64,000 nucleotides of DNA, taken from assembly GCF_002211365.1 (NCBI RefSeq), contig NZ_LOKZ01000005.1, positions 62,001 to 126,000 on the forward strand. The letters are read 5' to 3'. The position numbers and the translations under genes were made by a program. Below the pieces are notes generated by a model. It had not been told where the DNA came from. It made no database searches and saw nothing but the letters and a program-made list of their open reading frames with translations. This document shows, piece by piece, positions 8,526 through 18,975 of this stretch; within the stretch, counting starts at the first letter, position 1, and the number at the start of each line of letters is the position of its first letter. This DNA is from Rhizobium sp. R711. Lineage in GTDB: Bacteria; Pseudomonadota; Alphaproteobacteria; Rhizobiales; Rhizobiaceae.

Positions 8526-9673
8526 CAGTTATCCCCCTTCTTCACGCCGCCGAATGCCGGATGCACGACATTGCCCGCATGCGTCAGCATCGTCGCCTTG
8601 ATCAGTTCGTCCTCGAGATTGAGGGCGATCGTCTTCGTTTCCTTGTTGACCATGGTCTCAAGGAAGGTGACGAGGTTCTTGGCGTAAAGCTGGGAGGCAC
8701 TGGCGGAAATCCTGCCGGCCATGTTGGAAAAGCCGATGACGCGCACGCCGTCGACGTCAGCGACCTTGCCTGGCTTGACGCCTTCGATATTGCCGCCGCG
8801 CTCGACCGCGAGGTCAACGGCAACCGCGCCCGGCTTCATCGACTTCAGCATCTCGCGCGAAACGAGCTTCGGTGCCGGACGCCCCGGGATCAGGGCGGTG
8901 GTGATGACGATGTCCTGCTTGGCAATGTGATCGGCCACAAGCGCCGCCTGCTTCGCCTGGTATTCCTTGGACATCTCCTTGGCGTAACCGCCGGAGGTCT
9001 CGGCCGCCTTGAATTCTTCGTCCTCGACGGCGATGAACTTCGCGCCGAGCGAGGCGACCTGCTCCTTGGCTGCCGGGCGAACGTCGGTCGCCGACACCGC
9101 GGCGCCGAGACGGCGGGCCGTAGCAATCGCCTGCAGCCCGGCAACACCGGCGCCCATGATGAAGACCTTGGCAGCCGGAACGGTGCCGGCCGCCGTCATC
9201 ATCATCGGCATGGCGCGGTCATAAACCGCCGCCGCCTCGATCACCGCCTGATAACCTGCCAGATTTGCCTGCGAGGAAAGAACGTCCATCGACTGCGCGC
9301 GGGTGATGCGCGGCATCAACTCCATGGCGAAGCTGGAAAGCCCCGCCTTGGCCATGGAGGCAATCGCTTCGTCGTTGCCGTAAGGGTCCATGACCGCGAT
9401 GACGATCGCGCCAACCTTGTAGCCGCCGATTTCTTCGTCCGTCGGGCGGCGCACCTTCAGGACCACGTCGGCGGTCGCGGCAGCGCCAATCAAACCGACC
9501 CGCGCACCGACAGCCTCGAATTCCACATCGGGAATTTTCGACTTGGTCCCCGCACCAGCCTCGACGACGACCTCGAGGCCTAGACCGACCATTTTCTTTA
9601 CGGTTTCGACAGACGCCGCGACGCGCGTCTCATCCCCCGTGGTTTCTTTCGCGACAAAAACAACGTTACCCAA
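8525..9673 (-). CDS. pntAA: NAD(P) transhydrogenase, alpha subunit part 1
   Basis: 382 residues, the soluble NAD(H)-binding domain I, related to alanine dehydrogenase. Diagnostic segments are [21 protein letters not shown] near the N terminus, [21 protein letters not shown] (dinucleotide fold, about 170-190) and [13 protein letters not shown]. It is first of the three pnt genes; the aa3-oxidase subunit IV gene lies 98 bases upstream on the same strand and may be co-transcribed, an order known in rhizobia. Confidence 0.97.
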   Translation of the reverse strand: MGNVVFVAKETTGDETRVAASVETVKKMVGLGLEVVVEAGAGTKSKIPDVEFEAVGARVGLIGAAATADVVLKVRRPTDEEIGGYKVGAIVIAVMDPYGNDEAIASMAKAGLSSFAMELMPRITRAQSMDVLSSQANLAGYQAVIEAAAVYDRAMPMMMTAAGTVPAAKVFIMGAGVAGLQAIATARRLGAAVSATDVRPAAKEQVASLGAKFIAVEDEEFKAAETSGGYAKEMSKEYQAKQAALVADHIAKQDIVITTALIPGRPAPKLVSREMLKSMKPGAVAVDLAVERGGNIEGVKPGKVADVDGVRVIGFSNMAGRISASASQLYAKNLVTFLETMVNKETKTIALNLEDELIKATMLTHAGNVVHPAFGGVKKGDN

Positions 9674-9771
9674 CCGCCCCCTCCTCCCGGTCAGCCAGTC
9701 TGCCGCAGGTCCCCCTGCTCAGCCCGCACATTCAGCCAAAGCTTTGGAAAGCCGCGTTCCCGACGCCGCGC

Positions 9772-9996
9772 TCAGCGCAGCAGGACGAGGCCCGCGATAA
9801 AGACGATCAGCAGGACGACGAGGCCGCCAAGGAAACCGGCACCGGTGAAGAACCCAGCGGTCATGCCAAGCAGGAGAGCGACAAGAAACAGCGTGCCGTA
9901 CTTAGCCGCAGCAAGGAACATAAGGTAGGTCTGCTCGTGTTCCTTGTAGTCCATTGGCGCGCCGACCTCAGTAGGTCCGGTGTGATGCTCAGCCAT
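9772..9996 (-). CDS. aa3-type cytochrome c oxidase subunit IV
   Basis: 74 residues. The short soluble N terminus with MDYKEHEQTYLMFLAAAKYG, then a hydrophobic C-terminal stretch, matches the bacterial subunit IV of aa3 cytochrome c oxidase, a small inner-membrane accessory subunit. The ATG at 9996 has a GGGAG site upstream; a longer 87-residue reading would add an unrelated tail (MLYWPGSLRET). It is separated from the catalytic oxidase subunits and sits ahead of pntAA, linking it to respiratory and NADPH supply genes. Confidence 0.88.
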   Translation of the reverse strand: MAEHHTGPTEVGAPMDYKEHEQTYLMFLAAAKYGTLFLVALLLGMTAGFFTGAGFLGGLVVLLIVFIAGLVLLR

Positions 9997-10055
9997 GAAT
10001 ATCGTCTCCCTCAAACTTCCCGGCCAATAAAGCAATGCGGCCGGCCGACTGCCGT

Positions 10056-10097
10056 GATTCCCTCGCTCCCGCGAGGAAATTTCCCTGCAGAGGGATT
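10056..10097. repeat. Two adjacent small palindromes
   Basis: Hairpins CCTCGC/GCGAGG (10061-10076) and TCCCT/AGGGA (10082-10095), separated by AAATT, lie upstream of the oxidase subunit gene. The compact paired layout is reminiscent of interspersed palindromic elements in rhizobial genomes; no second copy was found in the window. Confidence 0.35.
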
Positions 10098-10128
10098 ACA
10101 CAAAGCTTCGATAAAGCGCAATGCATGA

Positions 10129-10152
10129 GAATGCCGCAGGCGGGCGGCATTC
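10129..10152 (-). terminator. Terminator-like hairpin after the FeeM-like gene
   Basis: Perfect 9-bp stem GAATGCCGC/GCGGCATTC with a 6-base loop, 23 bases past the stop codon. The T tract is poor, so termination efficiency is uncertain. Confidence 0.5.
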
Positions 10153-10175
10153 CCAGCCAATTCAAGCGCATGGGC

Positions 10176-10928
10176 TTACAGCGGAAGATCGGTTCCGAGA
10201 TCGCCTTCAGCCATGAAACGCGCCGTCGGGATGATGGTCAGCGGCGGCAGCGTGTCATTGGGCGTGCGCGAGAACATCATGCGCTGTTCGCTGGCGCTGG
10301 AGATAAAGAAGGGATACCGCGTCAGGAGCTTTCGTCCGACCTCGATGACATTGGTCGCCATCAGCGTCAGGTCGAAACCATAGGTCTCCGTCATCCGGCT
10401 TGCGACGACGGTATCGGCGTAGAAGACGCGCTTGTAGAAAGCCGCATGCGCAGGGCGCACGTGTTGCATCACACGGTCCGCGCGAAAATGCGCGGCGGCG
10501 ACGATGTTCGGACGCAGCGTCAGGTAGGGGATCCACGGCATTTCCGTGCTGAGTTCGGGATCCGCGGCGAACCGCGCCGGATCGATCAGACTCAGTCCGG
10601 CGTCCAGAAACGCGTCCATTTCGACAGGAAAAATACCGCCCGATTGTGAGACACGATGGTCCGGCGTCACGTGATGGATGCGGATCGTGCTGACGAGCTG
10701 TTCATAATAGTACAGTCCGAAAACATAAGCCTGACTGTCGAAGTCGGCCTCGTCGATCATGCTTTTGGCAGCGACCGGAAGCACTTCGCGAGCCTTGTAG
10801 GCCTTGTAGCGCAGGCGCTCCACCTCTTCCATATCCTCGCCGCTTTCGACACGGCGGTATTCGACGTGGTTCATTATTTCGAGGAGTTTGCTGCTGAAAT
10901 CACTCGTCTTTAAAGGGTTGTCTGCCAT
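10176..10928 (-). CDS. N-acyl amino acid synthase FeeM-like acyltransferase
   Basis: 250 residues. The region VERLRYKAYKAREVLP (about 37-52) followed by an acidic IDEADFD and a beta-rich core resembles the FeeM/LuxI branch of the GNAT fold, which joins acyl groups to amino acids or homoserine lactone. The middle part ends in a conserved-looking PYLTLRPNIVAAAHF and RPAHAAFYKRVFYADTV. There is no membrane segment. No LuxR-type receptor gene is adjacent, so a signalling role is unsupported; N-acyl amino acid or lipid synthesis is a reasonable guess. It shares a promoter region with no clear partner: the upstream GGDEF/EAL gene is on the same strand, 150 bases away. Confidence 0.65.
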   Translation of the reverse strand: MADNPLKTSDFSSKLLEIMNHVEYRRVESGEDMEEVERLRYKAYKAREVLPVAAKSMIDEADFDSQAYVFGLYYYEQLVSTIRIHHVTPDHRVSQSGGIFPVEMDAFLDAGLSLIDPARFAADPELSTEMPWIPYLTLRPNIVAAAHFRADRVMQHVRPAHAAFYKRVFYADTVVASRMTETYGFDLTLMATNVIEVGRKLLTRYPFFISSASEQRMMFSRTPNDTLPPLTIIPTARFMAEGDLGTDLPL

Positions 10929-11078
10929 AGTTACTCGGTTCGCCTGTTAACGAAACATTAATCATACGGAACCGGCGCAAGGGCAAGAACGGGACGAGAA
11001 ATTGCGTTATATTTGAATTGTTAAGGTTAACGGCACCGCGTTTGCGGCAAATGCGATCGGCCGCAAACGCTGTCGGGC

Positions 11079-13382
11079 TTATGCAACTTTCGGACGACGA
11101 CGCGGTGCCGTACGGCGGCTGAGGCTCTGGGAAAGAATGGCGATATTCTGCGCCGGAACTGCCGGCGAGAAAACGTAACCCTGAACGAGATCGGTGGCGC
11201 GATACTTGTTGAGCAAGGCCAGCTGCTCGGTGGTCTCGACACCCTCGGTGACGATCTTGAGACCGAGCTCGCGCGCGAGGTTGACGGTGCCGCGCAGCAG
11301 CTTGAGGCGACGCCCGTCCTCGACGATGTTGCGCAGGAACGAACGGTCGATCTTGACGATATCCAGCGGCAGCGTGTCGAGATAGCTGAGGCTGGAGAAA
11401 CCGGTGCCGAAGTCGTCGATCGCTATCGTGATCCCGCGTGCCCTGAGTTCGGCGAGGATCGCGCGCACCGCCGCCGGCTCGTCGATCAGGCAGCTTTCCG
11501 TGATTTCCAGATGCAGGCGGGCTGGCTCGAGGCTTGAGGCCTCGAGCGCTTCCGAGACCACGGCAAGAATATCCGCGTCGCGCAGGTCGCGCGCCGACAG
11601 ATTGACCGAAACGGCGATATGATCCGGCCAGTTCATGCAATCCCTGCACGCCTTCATGAGGATGAAGCGCGTGATTTCGGAAATGATGCCCATTTCCTCT
11701 GCAAGGCGAATGAAGACATCCGGTGGGATCGCGCCCTTTTCGGGATGAACCCAGCGCGCCAGCGCCTCGGCGCATTCGATGCGCGTTCCGTCCGCTTTGA
11801 ACATCGGTTGGTAGGCAACGCTGAGACCCTGGTTGCCGATCGCCTCGCGCAGATCCGCTTTGAGCTTCTGCTGCTCGATATAGCGGCCATCCATCTCGCG
11901 TTCGAAGCCGGCAATCCCGCCACGCTGTTTCGACTTGCTTTCGAAAAGCGCGAGGTCGGCCTTGATGCTCCACTCCTCCATCGCGAAGGTGTCGCTTTCG
12001 AGGATTGCAAAACCGGCACTCAAGGAGACGAGGAAGGTGACGTCATCGGCCTCGTAATTGCCCTGAATGCTCTCGTGGAAGCGGCGGATCTCCGCATCAA
12101 GCGCGGCCGCGTCCTTCGCATGCGGGAAGAAGAGGATGAACTGGTCGCCCATCAGACGGCCGACGATGGCCTTGCCCGCCTGCTTCGAGATACGGCTTGC
12201 GATGGCACAGAGCAACCGGTCGCCGGTGATGTGGCCGCGCATGTCGTTGACATGCTTGAACTCGTCGATATCGAGAACCATGAAGGCGACGGGGCCGCGC
12301 TTCTTCTGATGTTTGCTGAGGTAATCCTGCACGAGATGGCTGAAGTATTCGCGGTTCGGCAGACCGGTCAACGCATCGAAGCGCACCATGTGCAGGATCT
12401 TCTGCTCGGCCTTCACGCGGCTTGACACGTCCTCGAAAATCAGGACGGCACCGCCATCGGCACGGCGACTTGCCGAAAACTCCAGCGAGAGATCCTCTGG
12501 AAAATGGATCAGCGTGCGCGAAAGCTTGCCCTCGGCGACATGCGTCATTTGCCGCAGGATCAGCTCCGGCTGCGTCGAATCCATAAAACTGTAGCGCGCG
12601 CCGTAGCGCAGCACTGCACCAAGATCGCGCTCCTTCAGCCGCTCCGGATCACCGATCCTCAGAAGGTCACAAGCCTTGCGGTTGATGACCTGAATGCGGT
12701 TTTCCGGATCGACCATTACCAGGCCGTGCGGCATGTTGTTGAGTGCCGTGTCGAAACGGTCGGCGATCATCGAGATCTGGCGACGCGCAATGACGTTCTC
12801 GTACAGGAACTCGCGCACGCCATTTGCCATTGCCCGCGTTGTCAGGCCGAACGGAATGAGGAAAGCCGACAGGATCGCACGATAGAAGTCGAGCGCCATC
12901 AGGCTGCAGATAATCATCGGCAGACAGCAGGCCAGCGTCTGCAGGTCGATTGCCTTCTGCGATCCGTAGTTTCGGCCGACGACGGAGACCATCGACGCCA
13001 TGGTGACCGCGATACAGGCGAGCTCGGCGAAAGGATCCTGCAGGATGAAGATAGCGTAGCCGCTACCGATGCCGAGGATTGCCGCTGTGGAGGCGGCGCC
13101 GATAACGTAGATGGTTTCCCAATGCTCGATCCGCTCGCGCGACAGGCTCTGCTTGTCGACCTTGTCGAACATCCGGAACGTGACCATGCGGCCGACGAAG
13201 ACGGCAAGGAAACCAACCGACAGGACGACGTAGAACGGGGAACTGGTTTTCAGGGCAACTGCGAGGAAGGCAACCACATGCACGACGACACCCGCAACGA
13301 GCGTCATGCGATTCCCGAAGAGGGAACTGACAAACGACAGATAGACGTCGGTAGGGACCCTGTTCGGGTTATGTGGCTTCAT
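11079..13382 (-). CDS. Membrane PAS-GGDEF-EAL protein with degenerate GGDEF
   Basis: 767 residues from the ATG at 13382; 29 more codons are open upstream but lack a hydrophobic or family-like start. Order: about six membrane helices (25-185), PAS domain (about 205-320), GGDEF domain (about 335-490), EAL domain (about 505-760). The cyclase signature reads MGDQF (411-415) in place of GGDEF, so the diguanylate cyclase half is probably inactive. The phosphodiesterase half keeps EAL (AEALARW), the DDFGTGFSS loop and KIDRSF. It is therefore most likely a c-di-GMP phosphodiesterase with a regulatory GGDEF domain at the inner membrane. The gene stands alone. Confidence 0.9.
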   Translation of the reverse strand: MKPHNPNRVPTDVYLSFVSSLFGNRMTLVAGVVVHVVAFLAVALKTSSPFYVVLSVGFLAVFVGRMVTFRMFDKVDKQSLSRERIEHWETIYVIGAASTAAILGIGSGYAIFILQDPFAELACIAVTMASMVSVVGRNYGSQKAIDLQTLACCLPMIICSLMALDFYRAILSAFLIPFGLTTRAMANGVREFLYENVIARRQISMIADRFDTALNNMPHGLVMVDPENRIQVINRKACDLLRIGDPERLKERDLGAVLRYGARYSFMDSTQPELILRQMTHVAEGKLSRTLIHFPEDLSLEFSASRRADGGAVLIFEDVSSRVKAEQKILHMVRFDALTGLPNREYFSHLVQDYLSKHQKKRGPVAFMVLDIDEFKHVNDMRGHITGDRLLCAIASRISKQAGKAIVGRLMGDQFILFFPHAKDAAALDAEIRRFHESIQGNYEADDVTFLVSLSAGFAILESDTFAMEEWSIKADLALFESKSKQRGGIAGFEREMDGRYIEQQKLKADLREAIGNQGLSVAYQPMFKADGTRIECAEALARWVHPEKGAIPPDVFIRLAEEMGIISEITRFILMKACRDCMNWPDHIAVSVNLSARDLRDADILAVVSEALEASSLEPARLHLEITESCLIDEPAAVRAILAELRARGITIAIDDFGTGFSSLSYLDTLPLDIVKIDRSFLRNIVEDGRRLKLLRGTVNLARELGLKIVTEGVETTEQLALLNKYRATDLVQGYVFSPAVPAQNIAILSQSLSRRTAPRRRPKVA

Positions 13383-13711
13383 CCATACTTTCCCTGTGCG
13401 GCGAAACCTTAACCGCAACCCTTTAAAAATTGATTTCGGGTAATCGATACATTTTGTCGAATTTTTCAAAACCTTGGGATGAATTTTAGTGTTTGCAATG
13501 ACTTATGCATCCATTCGGTGAAGTTTTCCCGGCTCCGCGCCTATCCTGAGGTTGTCTGATCGTCCCGACGTTGACGCCAGGCGTGTCTCATGCAGGTCAT
13601 ACGACTATATTCCAACACGCCCCCTTTCATCTTTCAATTTGAAAAACCGTGTGGTCTAAACCGGTGGAAAGATAAAACGCGCCACAAGGCGCGAAATATG
13701 GGGGGAAGGGC
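13383..13711. other. Intergenic region between GGDEF/EAL gene and TRAP operon
   Basis: No gene seen in 329 bases. It holds the divergent promoters of both units. A hairpin CGCGCC/GGCGCG (about 13678-13693) lies just before the GGGGGGAAGGG ribosome-binding site of the TRAP small permease and could limit access to it. A TTCAATTTGAA palindrome lies at about 13635. Confidence 0.4.
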
Positions 13712-14251
13712 ATGCCGGCTTTGTTGACCGTCAGCCGGCTGATCGATGCGGTCAGCCAATTCATGGGCAAATTGTCCGAATATATGGTGCTGTTCTGCTG
13801 CCTGATCAGCGCCGCCAACGCGCTGATCCGTTACTCGTTCAACTACAGCTCCAACGGATGGCTCGAGATCCAATGGTATCTCTTCGCCTTCATCGTTGTG
13901 CTGGGCGCGGCTCACACTCTGCGCATGAACGAGCATGTGCGCGTGGACCTGATTTATGGCGCGGTCTCCGAAAAGGCAAAGATCTGGATCGACGCCATCG
14001 GCCTTATCGTTTTCCTGATCCCGGCCTGCATCTTCCTGACCTGGCTCTGCTGGCCATTCTTCCTGTCCTCCTACCTGCAGCATGAGGTCTCGGCCAATGC
14101 CGGCGGTCTGATCCGCTGGCCTGTCAAGCTCGTTCTGTTCCTCGGCTTCGGGCTGCTGACCCTTCAGGGCATCTCGGAATTGATCAAGCGGATCGCGGCC
14201 CTCACCGGCTACATCCAGATCGACACGACATACGAAAAGCCGCTGCAGTAA
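13712..14251 (+). CDS. TRAP transporter small permease (DctQ type)
   Basis: 179 residues with four predicted membrane helices. The pattern EIQWYLFAFIVVLGAAHTLRMNEHVRVDLIY in the second and third helices is typical of DctQ subunits of tripartite ATP-independent periplasmic transporters, which pair with the large DctM subunit for sodium-driven uptake of organic acids. ATG at 13712 follows a purine-rich GGGGGGAAGGG. It is first in the two-gene permease operon; the large permease follows after 22 bases. Confidence 0.93.
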   Translation: MPALLTVSRLIDAVSQFMGKLSEYMVLFCCLISAANALIRYSFNYSSNGWLEIQWYLFAFIVVLGAAHTLRMNEHVRVDLIYGAVSEKAKIWIDAIGLIVFLIPACIFLTWLCWPFFLSSYLQHEVSANAGGLIRWPVKLVLFLGFGLLTLQGISELIKRIAALTGYIQIDTTYEKPLQ

Positions 14252-14273
14252 GCCAGACCTGGGAGGAACACCA

Positions 14274-15821
14274 TTGTTTGATTTCGGCATCATTCCGCCG
14301 GCCATGTTCGTGGGCATGGTTCTCTTCATGCTCTACGGCTTTCCGGTCGCCTTTTCGCTGGCTGCAGTCGGCCTGTTCTTCGGCGTTATCGGCATTGCGA
14401 CAGGGCATTTCAGCGAAGCCTTCCTGCAGGCGCTGCCGCTGCGCTTCTTCGGGATTGTCTCCAACGACCTGCTGCTCGCCATTCCCTTCTTCACCTTCAT
14501 GGGCGCCATCCTGGAACGCTGCGGCCTGGCCGAGGATCTGCTGGAGGGTACGGGCAAGCTGTTCGGCCGCATTCCGGGCGGCCTTGCCTATGCGGTGATC
14601 CTGGTCGGCGCCGTGCTCGGCGCAATCACCGGCACGGTGGCTGCCTCCGTCATCACCATGGGCGTCATCTCTCTGCCGATCATGCTGCGCTATGGCTACA
14701 GCCCGCGGCTCGCCACCGGCGTCATCGCCGCCTCGGGTACCATCACCCAGGTCATTCCGCCCTCACTCGTGCTGGTCGTGCTTGCCGACCAGCTCGGTAA
14801 ATCGGTTGGTGACATGTATCTCGGCGCCATCGGCCCGTCGATCCTGCAAGTCGCGATCTTCATGGGCTATATCCTGATCCTGTCGATCGTGAAGCCCGCC
14901 ACGGTGCCGCCGCTGCCGAAGGAAGTGCGTGGCGACTTCACCTGGGGGCTGCTCCTGAAGGTGCTCTCGGGGATGGTGCCGTCGATCGTGCTGATCTTCC
15001 TCGTCCTCGGCACGATCTTCATGGGACTGGCAACCCCCACGGAAGCCGGCGCGCTCGGTGTCGTCGGTGCGATGGCGCTCGCCGCCATGCATCGCCGGCT
15101 CACCTGGCCGCTGATGCAGGAGGCCATGCGCTCGACCATGCACATCACCTCGATGGTGGTGATGATCCTGATCGGATCGACCTGTTTCAGCCTGGTCTTT
15201 CAGGGCATGGACGGCTCGCGCTGGATCGAGCACATGCTGTCCGGCATCCCCGGCGGCCCGGTCGGCTTCCTGATCTTCGTCAACATCTTCATTTTCGTGC
15301 TGGCCTTCTTCCTCGATTTCTTCGAGATCGCCTTCATCGTCATCCCGATGCTGGCGCCGGTCGCTTCGGCGCTCGGCATCGACCTGATCTGGTTCGGCGT
15401 GCTGATCTGCGTCAACATGCAGACGAGCTTCATGCACCCGCCCTTCGGTTTCGCGCTCTTCTACCTGCGCTCCATTGCCGATCGCAGCGTCAAGACATCC
15501 GATATCTACATGGGTGCCCTGCCCTGGGTCGGCATGCAGCTGATCCTCGTCGCGATCGTGATCTTCTGGCCGCAATCGGTGACCTATTGGCTCGAGAAGG
15601 GGCCGAAGATCGATCCGAACTCGATCAAGATCGAGGTGCCCGGCTTTGGCGGCAACGGCCTGTCGCTGCCGCCGCTGGGAGCACCGGGCGGTTCACCACA
15701 AATGCCCGGACTGACCCTGCCGCCCCTGAACGGCCTGCCGGGTCAACCAGCTGCACCCGCGCCGACAAAACCCGCCGCCCCACCGGCAACGGATCTCAGC
15801 CAACCTCCGAAGATCAACTGA
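14274..15821 (+). CDS. TRAP transporter large permease (DctM type) with Pro-rich tail
   Basis: 515 residues, about 12 membrane helices, the sodium-coupled channel subunit of a TRAP transporter. Family blocks include IPFFTFMGAILERCGLAEDL, GAITGTVAASVITMG and TQVIPPSLVLVVLADQLG. The start codon is TTG at 14274, five bases after GGGAGGAAC. About 75 residues at the C terminus are Pro/Gly-rich and hydrophilic (GLSLPPLGAPGGSPQMPG, PAAPAPTKPAAPP), well beyond the usual DctM end near 430-440; the tail would be cytoplasmic or periplasmic linker-like material of unknown use. A strong terminator follows. Confidence 0.93.
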   Translation: MFDFGIIPPAMFVGMVLFMLYGFPVAFSLAAVGLFFGVIGIATGHFSEAFLQALPLRFFGIVSNDLLLAIPFFTFMGAILERCGLAEDLLEGTGKLFGRIPGGLAYAVILVGAVLGAITGTVAASVITMGVISLPIMLRYGYSPRLATGVIAASGTITQVIPPSLVLVVLADQLGKSVGDMYLGAIGPSILQVAIFMGYILILSIVKPATVPPLPKEVRGDFTWGLLLKVLSGMVPSIVLIFLVLGTIFMGLATPTEAGALGVVGAMALAAMHRRLTWPLMQEAMRSTMHITSMVVMILIGSTCFSLVFQGMDGSRWIEHMLSGIPGGPVGFLIFVNIFIFVLAFFLDFFEIAFIVIPMLAPVASALGIDLIWFGVLICVNMQTSFMHPPFGFALFYLRSIADRSVKTSDIYMGALPWVGMQLILVAIVIFWPQSVTYWLEKGPKIDPNSIKIEVPGFGGNGLSLPPLGAPGGSPQMPGLTLPPLNGLPGQPAAPAPTKPAAPPATDLSQPPKIN

Positions 15822-15823
15822 CG

Positions 15824-15856
15824 AAAAAGCCCCGGACCGAAATCCGGGGCTTTTTT
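15824..15856. terminator. Bidirectional terminator between TRAP permease and binding protein genes
   Basis: Stem AAGCCCCGGA/TCCGGGGCTT with a 6-base loop, T run on the plus strand and A run on the other side. It serves both convergent genes. Confidence 0.9.
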
Positions 15857-15879
15857 GATTTCGCGTATCTTGGCAGGAA

Positions 15880-17028
<1,149 letters not shown>

Positions 17029-17286
17029 TCATCTTTGCCCGCAGCGATAGCGGGAAACTAAGCACGGTGGCGACCGTGTTTCAAGCACTGTCCCATTAGT
17101 CTTTGGCATCACGACGGCAATATGGCAGCCAAGCGCATTTTCATCAAAATCAGCAAGTTAGCGAAAACACGCCGGAGCCGGCGGACGAGAATGCCGCAAT
17201 TCCGCCCGCGATTGCGCCGAGACGTTGACTTCCAAGCCGTTCTCGGCTCTCACAATAGCGAGCAGCATCTTCCGACCGGGGTTAAA

Positions 17287-18066
17287 ATGACGAAGCCGAT
17301 CGTCGCCGTTCCTGCCGATATCCGTACCTTCGACGGTGCCACATGGCACGCCGTTCAGCATCAATACGTCCGCGCCGCCCTGAACGCCGCCGGCGTCATG
17401 GCCTTCATCATTCCGGCCTTTGAAGAGGGGTACGGAACGGACGCTATCCTCGACCGCGTCGACGGCGTTCTCGTCTCCGGTTCGGCCAGCAACGTCCATC
17501 CGTCTTATTACGGTGCTGCTGCGACCGACGGAGACGGCCCCTTCGACATCGCGCGTGACGCCACCACCCTGCCGCTGATCCGCCGCGCCATTGACCGCGC
17601 GATTCCGCTGCTCGCAATCTGCCGCGGCATTCAGGAGCTCAACGTCGCGCTAGGCGGCACGCTCGCGAGCGAGATCCAGAACCAGCCTGGAATATGGGAT
17701 CACCGCACGCCGGCCGAGGTTGACCGCGACGGCAAGTATGCGATCCGCCAGAGTGTCTTCGTCAAGGAAGGCTCCTGCATCGCAGGCATCATCGGCCCCG
17801 GCGAGATCAGGGTGAACTCGCTCCACCGTCAGGCAATCGCCAAGACGGCGCCGCGCTTGCAAGTGGAGGCGGCCGCCGAGGACGGCACGATCGAAGCCGT
17901 GTCCGTGATCGATGCTCCAGCCTTTGCGGTCGGGGTTCAATGGCATCCGGAATACTGGGCCGAAACCGACAAGCCGTCGAACCAGATCTTCACGGCCTTC
18001 GGTGATGCGGTCAGAGACTACGCGGCAAGCAAGCTCTCCAAGGCGGGAGAGAAGACTCCCGCCTGA
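17287..18066 (+). CDS. Gamma-glutamyl-gamma-aminobutyrate hydrolase family (PuuD-like) protein
   Basis: 259 residues, class I glutamine amidotransferase fold. The nucleophile is Cys112 in LLAICRGIQELN; the His and Glu of the triad are in GVQWHPEYW near the C terminus. The oxyanion strand VDGVLVSGSASNVHPSYYG fits PuuD-like enzymes, which cleave gamma-glutamyl amides in putrescine and related amine breakdown. Putrescine use is only suggested: other puu genes are absent here. ATG 17287 is the family-like start. The coding end (18042-18063) contains an 8-bp GC hairpin running up to the stop codon. Confidence 0.88.
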   Translation: MTKPIVAVPADIRTFDGATWHAVQHQYVRAALNAAGVMAFIIPAFEEGYGTDAILDRVDGVLVSGSASNVHPSYYGAAATDGDGPFDIARDATTLPLIRRAIDRAIPLLAICRGIQELNVALGGTLASEIQNQPGIWDHRTPAEVDRDGKYAIRQSVFVKEGSCIAGIIGPGEIRVNSLHRQAIAKTAPRLQVEAAAEDGTIEAVSVIDAPAFAVGVQWHPEYWAETDKPSNQIFTAFGDAVRDYAASKLSKAGEKTPA

Positions 18067-18109
18067 TTCAATGTGCCATGGCATAAGCTATCTTGGTGGT
18101 TTCTATCGA

Positions 18110-18919
18110 ATGACCATGAATGCTGACGGTGATAAAATTAGCTGGCTTGCTCAAGAGGCTGCTGCGTCGGCTGGGCGTGCCGTGATTGAACAATGGGGCG
18201 CGTTGCGTGATCATGTCCGTTTCAAGGGCAAGAGCGATATCGTCACCGCCGCAGACATACTCTCGGATGACATTGTCGCCGCCTGCATCAAAGCAAAGTT
18301 CCCGTCCCATCGCATTCTCTCCGAGGAGGACACCGGCAACCACGGATTCGACTATTCTGGCCCTTTGTGGATTGTCGACCCAATTGACGGAACAGCAAAC
18401 TACGCCAGGGGGCATCCTTATTTTGGCATTTCCGTTGCTTTCGCAGTTGATGGCGTTGTTCTAGCCGGTTGCGTCCATGCTCCTGCATTGGGTGAGACGT
18501 TCACCGCCGTAAAAGGTCGAGGTGCGTTCTTGAATGGAAACCGAATTCGAACCTCATCACCTGTCAGCTTGGCTCGCGCAGTAGTGAGCACTGGCTTTCC
18601 GCACGAGAAGAACAACATGGAACCGCTCGTGAAACGAGTACATGTGCTTCTGCAAAAATGCCAAGACATCAGGCGAAGCGCGTCGCCGGTCCTTGATATT
18701 GCCTACGTCGCCGCCGGGCGATTGGATGCACATACCGAAACCCTGTTCCCGTGGGACGTCGCCGCTGCTGGCCTTATTGCGAATGAAGCCGGCGCCAGCC
18801 GCTGCAACCTTGGAGGCGCACCTACGAACACTCCCGCCGACCTATGCGGAAGCGAAGTCGTCTTCTCAGCGCCCACGATCCATCATGAACTTCGAGAGTG
18901 TCTTCAACTGGCCATCTGA
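18110..18919 (+). CDS. Inositol monophosphatase family protein
   Basis: 269 residues. Lithium-sensitive phosphatase fold: metal-binding ILSEEDTGNHG, WIVDPIDGTANY (the DPIDGT signature) and WDVAAAGLIANEAG. Members hydrolyse inositol phosphate, 3'-phosphoadenosine phosphate, fructose bisphosphate or histidinol phosphate; which one is unknown. ATG 18110 is preceded by TGGTGG; ATG 18071 in frame would add 13 residues. The codons are visibly poorer in G/C at third positions (for example GCT, CAA, ATT, CCT) than in neighbouring genes, a sign of recent acquisition. It follows the PuuD-like gene by 43 bases. Confidence 0.88.
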   Translation: MTMNADGDKISWLAQEAAASAGRAVIEQWGALRDHVRFKGKSDIVTAADILSDDIVAACIKAKFPSHRILSEEDTGNHGFDYSGPLWIVDPIDGTANYARGHPYFGISVAFAVDGVVLAGCVHAPALGETFTAVKGRGAFLNGNRIRTSSPVSLARAVVSTGFPHEKNNMEPLVKRVHVLLQKCQDIRRSASPVLDIAYVAAGRLDAHTETLFPWDVAAAGLIANEAGASRCNLGGAPTNTPADLCGSEVVFSAPTIHHELRECLQLAI

Positions 18920-18975
18920 CTTGAAATTGCAGTTGCCTTTCGGACTGCTACCTCACGACCGCGTCATCCAGCAAC

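Noticed and set aside
10900..11973. Frame of 357 codons overlapping the 3' part of the GGDEF/EAL gene on the same strand
   Set aside because: Out-of-frame shadow of the EAL domain; low-complexity Arg/Ser/Ala product.
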